From positions 1-62,081 of the forward strand of contig CASGAM010000014.1 in NCBI GenBank assembly GCA_949299545.1: a stretch of 62,081 bases of DNA. Direction: 5' to 3'. The position numbers were made by a program, and so were the translations under genes. This DNA is from an uncultured Prevotellaceae bacterium. Lineage in GTDB: Bacteria; Bacteroidota; Bacteroidia; Bacteroidales; Bacteroidaceae. The notes beneath the pieces were generated by a model, which did not search any database, was not told where the DNA came from, and saw only the letters and a program-made list of their open reading frames with translations. Below, piece after piece: positions 36,201 to 43,191 of this stretch; the stretch's first letter is position 1; each line of letters opens with the position of its first letter.

Positions 36201-37867
36201 TTAAACTGCTCCTCCGGCAAATATGAAAGGTAAACACCGGCCGAATCGCTCTGATATTTAATATCGAGTTTAAACTTGTCCTTTTGGGTTGTAGTGGCAC
36301 CGAGGCTGTAGACATTTCTCATCATCAAGTCCCAGTTACCCATTTGTGGTGAAACGGACGTATTTTTAAGGGTTTTTACAAACAAAGCCTGCGTATTGTC
36401 GGTCACGTCACTGGAAAGTTCACCAACCTGGTAGGTCATACCGTTGTAAGTATATTCAAAAGCCACGGCCAACACTTCGTCCGGCTGGAGCGTAAAATTA
36501 AGCGATACATATCCCAAAGCCGTGTTAAGCGTATATTCCGACGATGACAACAAACAGGCGCTTTGCACTTTCTCATAATCTACACTACCCTCAAAACCGG
36601 GAATAGCGTCCAATATCGTAGAAGTCTGCGAAATATCGCGGGCAGCGACATACTGTGTTGTCATTGACGAATAAAGCGTATTGGCCTGATTGGAAGGCAC
36701 AGACACGGAACCGCTCTGCCAGAGATTGTTACTGATATGGGAGTTCTCACCTAAGTCGGTAAACCCCACAATATTACGGTTGCTTTCATAGCTTCCGCTT
36801 TTGTTGGTAACCCACAACTCTACGCGCTTGATAGTCACACCGGATGCAATATTCGGCAACTGACTCATGTTTTTGTCATAATTGTCACGGAAGAAGTGCG
36901 CGAGGAAGAAGTGACGGTTTTCCTCATATTCCGTTGCAGAAAACTCGTATGAATGCAACTGGTCGCCTCCTTTTGAAGAAACACTCTTCGACGTTGATTT
37001 CTTTTGTGAGATGACGGTTTGTAACTTGAGTTTGCCGAATTGCAGGTCGGTGCGCAAGCCAAATAACGAAGAAGCACCGCGAATCAGCGAGGAGTTGGTC
37101 GGAAGGGAAACATTTCCGGCCTCAACCAACTTGATTATTTCGTCTTCTTTCCCTTCATATTTTAATTTCAGCGCCTGAGCGTCGAAATCAAAAGTAGCGT
37201 CAGTGTTGTAATTAAGGTTGAGATTGATTTTATCACCCACTGAGCCGTTCATGCTCATGTTGATATTCTCGTCAAAATCAAAACCGAATGTTTTCCGCCG
37301 GTTCTGCGAGATACTGGGATTATCGGTTTTCTTCATGTTGGCGCCTATCTTCAGCTCGGCCGTACCTTGCGTACGCAAACGGACGCCTCCCGGACCGAAA
37401 ATCTTTTCGGCGGGACCAAGGTCGAACTTCATATCCGTAAAATCAAACTTCTCTTTGCCCGAATTGGCAAACTCTTCGGCATTCTTTGACCGGTAATACC
37501 GCTGCATGGATTTACGGAGCGTCCAGTCCTGATATTCCTCGGGAGTCATCAACAGAGGCGCATTCAGGTAAGTATCGCCCATTTTTGTCCCAATGGTATA
37601 CGTCCCGGTTTTCGGGTCGTAAACCGTATCGGTTGTCAGGTTGTCGGGGTCACGCAAATCAGCCGGGCGCACCTTAAAATCGTCCACATTACGGGGGGCC
37701 GTCGGCTTCACGTCAAACCTTGGCGGTACGGTATCAGGCTCTGCCTGGGATGGCAACAGAGAAAGGAACTGCCCGGGCATTACGGTTATGGCCGCCAACG
37801 CATGGGCGCTGACAACCATCAACAAAATATAAAAAAGCCGGTTCTTCTGGATTCCTTTCATGCGCAT
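30281..37867 (-). CDS. sprA: SprA/Sov, outer-membrane translocon of the type IX secretion system
   Basis: At 2,528 residues with a signal-like N-terminus, this matches the giant 36-strand beta-barrel SprA (Sov in Porphyromonas). Recognisable blocks are GPAEKIFGPGGVRLRTQGTAELKIG, the twice-occurring motility-SprA modules (for example NLNYNTDATFDFDAQALKLKYEG), and a C-terminus rich in alternating strands ending in FGFSFRFSLTR, as expected of an outer-membrane barrel. A Lys/Ala/Glu-rich insert lies at about residues 1895-1951. SprA exports proteins bearing C-terminal sorting domains. It follows ruvA by 15 nt, a synteny also known for sov in Porphyromonas. A second Met at residue 3 is an alternative start. 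Confidence 0.95.
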   Translation of the reverse strand: MRMKGIQKNRLFYILLMVVSAHALAAITVMPGQFLSLLPSQAEPDTVPPRFDVKPTAPRNVDDFKVRPADLRDPDNLTTDTVYDPKTGTYTIGTKMGDTYLNAPLLMTPEEYQDWTLRKSMQRYYRSKNAEEFANSGKEKFDFTDMKFDLGPAEKIFGPGGVRLRTQGTAELKIGANMKKTDNPSISQNRRKTFGFDFDENINMSMNGSVGDKINLNLNYNTDATFDFDAQALKLKYEGKEDEIIKLVEAGNVSLPTNSSLIRGASSLFGLRTDLQFGKLKLQTVISQKKSTSKSVSSKGGDQLHSYEFSATEYEENRHFFLAHFFRDNYDKNMSQLPNIASGVTIKRVELWVTNKSGSYESNRNIVGFTDLGENSHISNNLWQSGSVSVPSNQANTLYSSMTTQYVAARDISQTSTILDAIPGFEGSVDYEKVQSACLLSSSEYTLNTALGYVSLNFTLQPDEVLAVAFEYTYNGMTYQVGELSSDVTDNTQALFVKTLKNTSVSPQMGNWDLMMRNVYSLGATTTQKDKFKLDIKYQSDSAGVYLSYLPEEQFKDKRLLQIMNLDRLDANQRTNPNGQFDYVEGYTISKGRIIFPVVEPFGSHLRNYLNSPELADKYCFDALYDSTKTVAKQIAEKNKFVLSGEYKGNSGAEISLGAMNVPQGSVVVTAGGVTLVENTDYTVDYAMGVVTIINQSIIDAGTNVNVSLESNDYYGMQRKTMVGLNMQYDFTKDFILGGTFMFLNEQPLTTKVNMGEEPLKNILWGLNMSWKRESQWLTNMIDKIPFIDVTAPSYIDFTGEVAQLVAGQNKKVQGGASYIDDFENTENGISVMTPTNWMISSVPSDFTESTLVNDVRSGYNRALLSWYNIDPLFTRQSSSLTPSHIKSDLEQLSNHYVREVYERELFPNKTQTTYNAANAMSILNLAYYPTERGAYNLTTDLDYNGRLTNPRQRWGGMMRKLDTNDFESANIEYVEFWMLDPFIYSRNQTGNFGGDFYINLGEVSEDVLHDGKKFFESGLPIDDDQTYYTETVWGRVPNTTSVTYAFNNSSGAREKQDVGLNGLSSTDEREFGAYKQFLTAIQGKVSPAVFDSLYNDPAADDYHYFRGSDYDAQQRSILERYKYINLPEGNSRSNENSNESYDTSYKTSPDVEDINQDYTLNEYERYYQYRISIRPEDLVVGRNYIVDKRTASVKLRNGNTEEADWYLFRVPLAEYEKKIGSINDFTSIRFMRMFLTNFEQPVVLRFATLDLVKADWRTYEQALYTGEMPALAGTLELCAVNIEENNDKTPVNYVLPPGISRVVDPAQSQLVEDNEQALSLLVRNLSPGDARAVYKNMNLDMRRYKHLQMFVHANALAENVTETENNQTSVFIRLGSDYKNNFYEYEIPLQLTEAGKYDTYSADQCRAVWPEENMLDIDLSVFTDLKQARNKAKSQGLTTLTTLYSTYDSDRPNNKISVMGNPTLGEVKTIMIGIRNNAREVKSVEVWVNELRLQEYTNEGGWAAQGTLNLQLSDLGSVNLSGHLETAGFGGLEDAVADRNDENIYNYSVTTNFELGKLLPEKVRLTAPIYYSYNKEVISPKYNPLDTDMLLKDALDACATEAERDSIKSLTTTVTTNKNFSLSNVKFNIQTAKVPMPYDPANFSFSYSHSRSNKKGETTAWETEKNWSGAMSYSYSPEYKPFEPFKKAIKSKSKWWDIIRDQNFNYLPQSLTFNTNINRTYYELQERDIENLDNPTSLPLSFAQEFLWNRNFSLRWDLTKALRFNFSSATNAEIEEPYVPVNKDLYATQYDAWKDSVWQSIKNFGTPLDYQQDFTASYSVPLNKIPCLSWVTLDGSYSANYSWNRGMELEDGTTYGNTINNQRSVNINGKFNMETLYNLSSFLKDVNRKYSTSSRRKDADDKVKARKKAKEEAKKKAEAEQEGKDGKDAVAGKNGKNDQTAATAKKQVAGSKKTSNFKGFSGEVALKPDTTVEVSHNQKSRRIRVTAVTAEGKRYPIKYKRLDQNKIRVLNNDSIKIRVNVMALPKITEKPWFTYVEGATRVLMMVRNVSVSYRNTYAMSLPGFLPNVGDMLGQGTGGGLKPGLDFAFGFIDDSYINKANDRGWLLNNESVSSPATTSAMEDLQIKATLEPFTDLKIDLNASRTVNSNKSIQYMYAGMPTTQSGSFSMTTISIGTAFKKKGSADNGYKSVAFERFQSYLNTFRQRVEQRYVGATYPAGTGLQGTFNPDNGSVDKYSADVMIPAFLAAYTGGGSLNSPLDIFPSIARMLPNWSVSYKGLAYLPWVRDHFKSVTLSHAYKSIYSVGAYNTYSSWMQYMGDLGFVNSVTDNSVIPTGMYDISSVSINESFAPLAGLSLTFNNDMTVKVEYRKTRVLSLSMTAAQINESSSDDFVIGWGYKVNDFNFSTLFGGRRQRAANRNRNAANNRNENRSSSSGSSRKTFNHDLNLRFDFSFRNQNAITRNIQTSLSEATSGNKAIKASFSADYTLSRYVTLSLYYDRQRNQPLLSSNAYPTITQDFGFSFRFSLTR

Positions 37868-37882
37868 CGTTTTCGTACGACG

Positions 37883-38482
37883 TTACAGACGCTTCAATGC
37901 TATCTTTATAACCTGTTCCACAGGAGCGTCCGGATCTTCTTTCAGTATGGCCAACACCACTTTCTGAGAAGGAGCAGGCGGAAAGCCCAACATGGTAAGT
38001 GCCGTGACTGCCTCATCCCTGATCTCTTCATGAAGGGAGCTAAGTGGTGTTGATGCAGAAACAGCCGTTGTCGGAACACCGACCGCCGCTATCTTGTCTT
38101 TCAAATCCACAATGATGCGCTGGGCCGTTTTCAATCCGATGCCTTTTACTGTCTTTAGCATCTTATCATTACCGCTCCCTATCACTTCGCATAATTCCGC
38201 CGGCGTCAAGGCTGAAAGAATCATACGCGCCGTATTGCCCCCGATACCCGAAACGCTGATAAGCAACAGGAACAGTTCGCGTTCCTGTTTGGTCGCGAAG
38301 CCGTAAAGCACGTAAGCATCCTCGCGTATGGCTTCATAAACATAAAGTTTCACTTCCGGCTGCCCCTGAAGCGCCGAATAAGTGTTGAGAGAGATGTTCA
38401 GGCCATAACCTACACCGCTGCACTCAACCACAGCCACGGTTGGTGTCAGCTCGTCAAGCCGTCCTTTTATATATTCTATCAT
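37883..38482 (-). CDS. ruvA: Holliday junction branch migration complex subunit RuvA
   Basis: The 199-residue protein shows the three RuvA domains: N-terminal OB fold ([31 protein letters not shown]), two helix-hairpin-helix motifs ([17 protein letters not shown] and [21 protein letters not shown]), and a flexible linker to the RuvB-binding domain III ([19 protein letters not shown]). It binds four-way junctions and loads RuvB. Length is normal. It is the first gene of the ruvA-sprA pair. Confidence 0.96.
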   Translation of the reverse strand: MIEYIKGRLDELTPTVAVVECSGVGYGLNISLNTYSALQGQPEVKLYVYEAIREDAYVLYGFATKQERELFLLLISVSGIGGNTARMILSALTPAELCEVIGSGNDKMLKTVKGIGLKTAQRIIVDLKDKIAAVGVPTTAVSASTPLSSLHEEIRDEAVTALTMLGFPPAPSQKVVLAILKEDPDAPVEQVIKIALKRL

Positions 38483-38593
38483 GACTTTATTTCTTATTCA
38501 TTTAATTTATTTAACGACGAGGAATCCTTTTTATTATATATGGCCGTTTATTTCTTACCGACCAACAAGATGAGAACCATGTGCTATAACAAG

Positions 38594-38634
38594 ACCGGCT
38601 CCCACCCGCCATATATGGCCGGAAGGGAGCCGGT
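38594..38634. terminator. Long GC-rich hairpin after the metalloprotease gene
   Basis: ACCGGCTCCC (38594-38603) and GGGAGCCGGT (38625-38634) form a perfect 10-bp stem around an inner palindrome, GCCATATATGGC (38608-38619). It lies just after the metalloprotease stop on the minus strand. The T-run is weak, so it may act mainly as a transcript 3' end stabiliser. Confidence 0.6.
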
Positions 38635-38662
38635 AAACTCACTCATCAGTCGTCAGACTCCG

Positions 38663-41047
38663 TCACTCGTCCAATGCTCTGCGGATAACATCCGCCAGAT
38701 GGGCGAAATGGGCTCTATCGTACTCGGAAGGCGCCTGCCGGGAAGCCGTCTCTACCTGCCGCTGTACTTTACGTATCGTTTTCAGCAGCGCCGGAATAAC
38801 ATTTGTAGACAACATTACCTCATCCCGGTCGGATTTATATCTACTCGTGGCACCTTCGACAAAACGGAACTGCAAGGCTGCACGGTAAAGAGTAACTTTC
38901 CTGCGCGAAACAGTTTCCGAGAACAACTCGGAACTCAACTCATCCAGATATTCATCCGGAGTATATTCCGGATTCATCCGGTAAATTGTCGACAGCAACA
39001 AAGAAATGGCACGCCTTCCGACGCCGATGGTTGCAGACTGGCTGTCCTCCATAATCCTGTTCAAATAAGTTGCTTCGCGCAACCACACCGGTTCCGTCAG
39101 GATGTTATTCCTGACATATTCAAACGCGGCTTTCTGACGTGCCCTCGGAACGGGTGTATAAACGGCACCGGGTTCATCAACGGTTTTGAAATCTTTGTAA
39201 TAGCCACCGATGTTACGAATGACATGACCATTATAACTGTTCAACTGCGATATGACCTGGTTATACATCCGCCGGATATTATCATTGTAAATATCGTCCG
39301 TCTCGTACGTCCACTCCGGCAAGTTTTGCACCATACGCTGCAAATTGAGGATACCATATTCGGAAGCTTTCACCGCATCGTCTCCCAAATCTTCCGTCTG
39401 GCATCTCGGGTCTTTATCATTGCTTTCGCCATCGCCGAACCACAACCGCGGATGCCCGGGCAGGTTCTTTTGTACCAACGCTTCGAGTTGCCGGTGGTCT
39501 TCATCCTCATCCTTTGCATCTAACATGGGGGTATATCCCCATTGTATCGCCCACAGGTCGTAATCATTGATACGCGGGAATATGCCGGCTCTCGAGATAC
39601 TGTCTTCCGGCTGGGCCACATAATTAAAACGCGCATAATCCATGATACTGGGCGTATGGCCATACTTCTCTACCCACGCCCTGTTGCGCAGGCTGTCGAC
39701 CGGCACGGTACTGCTGGCTCCGAAGTTATGGCGTAATCCAAGTGTATGACCTACCTCATGCGAAGAAACGAAACGAATCAGTTGTCCCATCAGTTCCTCA
39801 TCAAATTTCATTTTCCGTGCAGCCTCGTCAATGCTACCGGCCTGCACCATGTACCAATCATGCACGAGGCTCATCACGTTATGATACCAGCAAATATGGC
39901 TCTCCAGAATTTCGCCCGTACGGGGGTCATGCACATTCGGACCGTAAGCATTCTCGATGGGCGAAGCCAAATAGCGGATAACGGAATAACGCGCATCCTC
40001 CATACTCATCGTACTGTCATTCTCGGGCCATTCCTTACCGACAATGGCATTCTTAAATCCGGCTTTTTCAAACGCCTTCTGCCAATCGTTCACCCCGGCA
40101 ATCAAATACTTGCGCCACTGTTTTGGAGTGGCAGGGTCAATATAATATACAATCTGCTTCTGAGGCTCGACCAACTCGCCACGCTTCATCTTCTCCACAT
40201 CCTCAGGCCGCGGTTCTAGACGCCAGCGGGTGATAAATGTCTTCGATCTGACACGTTGCTGATCATCCGTAAACTCGTTGAAACGGTCTGCAAAATAGCC
40301 CACACGCGGATCATAATAACGCCGCATCATCGGCTCCTCAGGCAAAAGGATAAAGGAAATGTTCAGCCCGAACGTAACCCGCCCCGTGGCCGAATTGGCA
40401 GGCATTCCGCTACCCGTCGAGTTCCACGTTTTCACAAGCCGCACTTCCGTATTCATGGGGAAACTCTTGATATCCTCAATATACGAAAGATTGGCTATCT
40501 GACTCGTCAGACTGTAATTCCGCTTCATGCCGGCCGTCATGCCTAACGACGGATTATCCTCGTTAAAGAACGATGTCACCTTTATTTTCAGCAGACTGTC
40601 TTTGCGCTCTTCAATCTTAAATATACCGATGATGGGATTGGCATTGCTGATGGTCACAGCCCGGTATATGGCTTCCGTCGAGTCAGCCTTGTTAACCAAC
40701 AAGTCAGCACGCAACAGCAACTGTCCGTCAACGCCTTTCTCCCAATAAACGACCTGCTCGTTCAGCTGCTCGCCGCCAAATTTTCCGCTATTGGCCGGCG
40801 TGGCCGTAAAACGCGTCGTTGTCAAAAACCTTCGCCCAATCAAAGAGTCAGGAATCTGGAAAAACCAATCCGTACCGACCTTTGTCACATGAAACATACC
40901 CGGGCGGTCAACCGCCGGTTTAGGAGCCTGCGCCACGGCCTCTTTCTTCTCCTCTTCTTTTTTCTTCTTCCGCCTTGCATCTGCCGGCGTACAAACCAAT
41001 CCGGCACAAAGCAACAGGACAAACCACTTACTGTCCATAATCATCAT
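38663..41047 (-). CDS. Secreted zinc-dependent metalloprotease (DUF5117/DUF4953 type)
   Basis: The 794-residue protein has an N-terminal signal peptide (WFVLLLCAGLVCTPADA), then a highly charged RRKKKKEEEKKE tract. The catalytic site is SHEVGHTLGLRHNFGASS near residue 427, an HExxHxxGxxH metzincin-type zinc motif, with SIMDYARFNYVAQPED as the following Met-turn region. The flanking domains match the Bacteroidetes DUF5117-DUF5118-DUF4953 protease family. It probably acts in the periplasm or at the surface. The C-terminus (FAHLADVIRRALDE) is not a type IX sorting domain. The substrate is unknown. The initial MMIM offers several starts. Confidence 0.88.
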   Translation of the reverse strand: MMIMDSKWFVLLLCAGLVCTPADARRKKKKEEEKKEAVAQAPKPAVDRPGMFHVTKVGTDWFFQIPDSLIGRRFLTTTRFTATPANSGKFGGEQLNEQVVYWEKGVDGQLLLRADLLVNKADSTEAIYRAVTISNANPIIGIFKIEERKDSLLKIKVTSFFNEDNPSLGMTAGMKRNYSLTSQIANLSYIEDIKSFPMNTEVRLVKTWNSTGSGMPANSATGRVTFGLNISFILLPEEPMMRRYYDPRVGYFADRFNEFTDDQQRVRSKTFITRWRLEPRPEDVEKMKRGELVEPQKQIVYYIDPATPKQWRKYLIAGVNDWQKAFEKAGFKNAIVGKEWPENDSTMSMEDARYSVIRYLASPIENAYGPNVHDPRTGEILESHICWYHNVMSLVHDWYMVQAGSIDEAARKMKFDEELMGQLIRFVSSHEVGHTLGLRHNFGASSTVPVDSLRNRAWVEKYGHTPSIMDYARFNYVAQPEDSISRAGIFPRINDYDLWAIQWGYTPMLDAKDEDEDHRQLEALVQKNLPGHPRLWFGDGESNDKDPRCQTEDLGDDAVKASEYGILNLQRMVQNLPEWTYETDDIYNDNIRRMYNQVISQLNSYNGHVIRNIGGYYKDFKTVDEPGAVYTPVPRARQKAAFEYVRNNILTEPVWLREATYLNRIMEDSQSATIGVGRRAISLLLSTIYRMNPEYTPDEYLDELSSELFSETVSRRKVTLYRAALQFRFVEGATSRYKSDRDEVMLSTNVIPALLKTIRKVQRQVETASRQAPSEYDRAHFAHLADVIRRALDE

Positions 41048-41573
41048 TTTTAAATTTTTATTTACATTAAAAAACCTTTTTCATACCCAAACGACAACTG
41101 TCCACAAATTTATGAAAAATACATTTCAACTCCAAATCCCATCTGATAGAAAAACATCCGTCAAAAACACCCCCTAAAAAACATTTGATAGATTAATGGC
41201 TCATCAACAGCTTTTTACGTTTTAAAATACCCATTCCGCCTCTTCCCAAAAACACCTATTTTCATACAGAAAGAACACCGGTCATTTCGCACAGAAATTG
41301 CATGCGGTCGCCATAAAATTTTCTACCTGTCGCTTCTGCAAGGCGACAGGTCGTAATCAAAAAAGCGACAGGTCGCTGTAACAAGCCCCTCACAAGCCAC
41401 AACAAAACGGTTACATCCCCGGCTCACGAATCGGCCTGTGACTATTCCAAATAAAGGAAATTATTTTACTTTTATATCGTTATAAGGAATAATGTGTCCC
41501 ACTGCACGGTATCCCCAAAAATCCTATACCGCAACATCACAACAAAGAAGCGTCAGACACCAAACACAAAAAA
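41048..41573. other. 526-nt gene-free gap carrying a repeat cluster
   Basis: No gene is seen. The gap is AT-rich near the metalloprotease start, where its promoter should lie, and contains the GCGACAGGTCGC cluster at 41325-41376. The metalloprotease and the upstream PAP2 gene are on the same strand, so the gap separates two transcription units. Confidence 0.6.
41325..41376. repeat. GCGACAGGTCGC interspersed element, three units
   Basis: An inverted half unit ACCTGTCGC (41325-41333) forms a 9-bp stem with GCGACAGGT (41343-41351). The middle unit GCGACAGGTCGT starts at 41343 and a third, GCGACAGGTCGC, at 41365, giving 22-nt spacing. The unit order matches the copy at 61494-61570. Confidence 0.75.
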
Positions 41574-42260
41574 TCAAATCACGACGGCTCTCAGCACCAA
41601 TACTATTAAGGTAAAATAAAATACAAAATGAAAAATATCGAGATCGCTTACGGCATATCCTGAAACCGTATAATGTGTGGAAACAGAAAGTTTGCGCGGC
41701 TCCATCTTTTTGCGGAAATAGGCAAAAAGATGGTAAAACGACACGCCGACCAACGTTCCCCAAAGGGCACCGAAAAAGATGTCACCCGGATAATGAACAC
41801 CGAGATAGATGCGTGAATAGGAACACAAAACCGCCCAAAAGAAAGCGGAAAACGTGAACCAGCCGTTACGGACGACCAAAGAAATAAAGAAACTCACGGC
41901 AAAGGTGTTTGCAGCATGACTCGAAATAAAGCCATAGCGTCCACCCCGATAGCCATCCACCACGTCGACCAGATACATCAGTTGCGGGTCTTGCGTAGGA
42001 CGCGGCCGCGCAAAAAACGGTTTGCAGAACGAAGACGAAAACTGGTCGGCCACAAGAATGACTAGCGCAAAGATTAATACAAACAGGCCGACCTCGCGCA
42101 TCGTATTGTTCTTAATGACAATATAAAGCAAGGCAATGCCGACAGGAATCCAGGCAACGGTACTGGTAACGCCGGTCATAAAATAGTCCCAAAAAAGAGA
42201 ATCGCTGCCATTAAGGCTGAGCAACAAGCGCTGGTCAAGTTCTATCAAGCGTTCAAGCAT
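41574..42260 (-). CDS. PAP2-family membrane phosphatase
   Basis: The 228-residue inner-membrane protein has six hydrophobic helices and the three PAP2 motifs: KPFFARPRP, SSHAANTFA (a PSGH variant whose His is the proton donor) and SRIYLGVHYPGD with the nucleophilic His. Likely substrates are undecaprenyl pyrophosphate, phosphatidic acid or lipid A; the sequence does not decide. It lies 54 nt after batE on the same strand and is probably the last gene of the Bat operon. Confidence 0.9.
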   Translation of the reverse strand: MLERLIELDQRLLLSLNGSDSLFWDYFMTGVTSTVAWIPVGIALLYIVIKNNTMREVGLFVLIFALVILVADQFSSSFCKPFFARPRPTQDPQLMYLVDVVDGYRGGRYGFISSHAANTFAVSFFISLVVRNGWFTFSAFFWAVLCSYSRIYLGVHYPGDIFFGALWGTLVGVSFYHLFAYFRKKMEPRKLSVSTHYTVSGYAVSDLDIFHFVFYFTLIVLVLRAVVI

Positions 42261-42314
42261 GGTATGGGGTCAATTAGAATGTATTGCTGCAAAAAGCTCG
42301 CTCCAGAATGTTTT

Positions 42315-43118
42315 TTAAATCATTTCAATGGCTTTGGCCGGCATCCATCCCACCTTTCCGTCGGCGATACGGATTTCTTTCCATTCTTTCATCGAAGCAT
42401 CGACCACCTCGACACGTGTTCCTTCATGCAGAATAAAAAGATCGGTACCCGATGCGTTTGGGGTACTCTTCACAGCCACGGACGTTGTCATGACGATTGC
42501 TGCACGGCGGTCGGAGAGTTTTTCATGTTGCTGCCATGCAAAAATGTTTGCCACCAACGTGACCACAAACATGCAAAGAGCGCCGAAAAAGCCCACCTTC
42601 TTGAAAATAATTTTCCCTGAAAGAAGATAAAGCGTAACCAACAACAGCATGAGAATGAAAGCCGACACACCGGTATAAGCCCATCCGTCGACGCTCGCGG
42701 AATTAACCAGCGCATGATACCACCTGACAAAAAACATCTCGCTTTGGGGAACAATCTTGTCGACCGTCTTCGTCCTCGCCAGCTCAAGGTTGAAGCGGAT
42801 ATCCGCATCAGAAGGCTGTAAAAGGAGCGCACGCTCGTAATTAAGTATGGCTTTCGCTATATTTCCCTGTTTGTAGTAGCTGTTGCCTAAATTATAATAA
42901 ATGGCCGGATGCTCCCCTTCTTTTAAAAGTTCCGCATATAACTGCGCCGCCAAGGGGTAGTTTTCAGCAGCATAAGCGGAGTCGGCAGCTGCCTTGCCAC
43001 CAGTGTTTTCTGCGGGCAATGCGTTTGCAGCAGCCGAATCGGCAATGATGATGTCCTGTGCCGGCAAGACCGTAGCCCACACAAGTTGGGCGAATATACA
43101 TATAAACAGTTTCTTCAT
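42315..43118 (-). CDS. batE: BatE: TPR and SH3-domain membrane protein
   Basis: The 267-residue protein starts with a signal peptide (LFICIFAQLVWATVLPAQ). Two or three TPRs (AENYPLAAQLYAELLKEG, AIYYNLGNSYYKQGNIAKAILNYERAL) follow, then two membrane helices near residues 145-200. The C-terminal bacterial SH3 domain includes TPNASGTDLFILHEGTRVEVVD and WKEIRIADGKVGWMP. This is the layout of BatE in the Bacteroides aerotolerance cluster. It probably works in an inner-membrane complex with BatA-D; the biochemical function is unknown. Confidence 0.87.
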   Translation of the reverse strand: MKKLFICIFAQLVWATVLPAQDIIIADSAAANALPAENTGGKAAADSAYAAENYPLAAQLYAELLKEGEHPAIYYNLGNSYYKQGNIAKAILNYERALLLQPSDADIRFNLELARTKTVDKIVPQSEMFFVRWYHALVNSASVDGWAYTGVSAFILMLLLVTLYLLSGKIIFKKVGFFGALCMFVVTLVANIFAWQQHEKLSDRRAAIVMTTSVAVKSTPNASGTDLFILHEGTRVEVVDASMKEWKEIRIADGKVGWMPAKAIEMI

Positions 43119-43191
43119 TATTTCTATGTCTTTTCTTATTTTCTATCGGTTAAAACATTTTCTCGCTTCATGGCACGATTTATCCCGCCTG

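Noticed and set aside
38540-39523. 327-codon plus-strand frame over the end of the metalloprotease gene
   Set aside because: Most of it is antisense to the protease coding sequence and its translation lacks any domain; the 5' part falls in a hairpin region.
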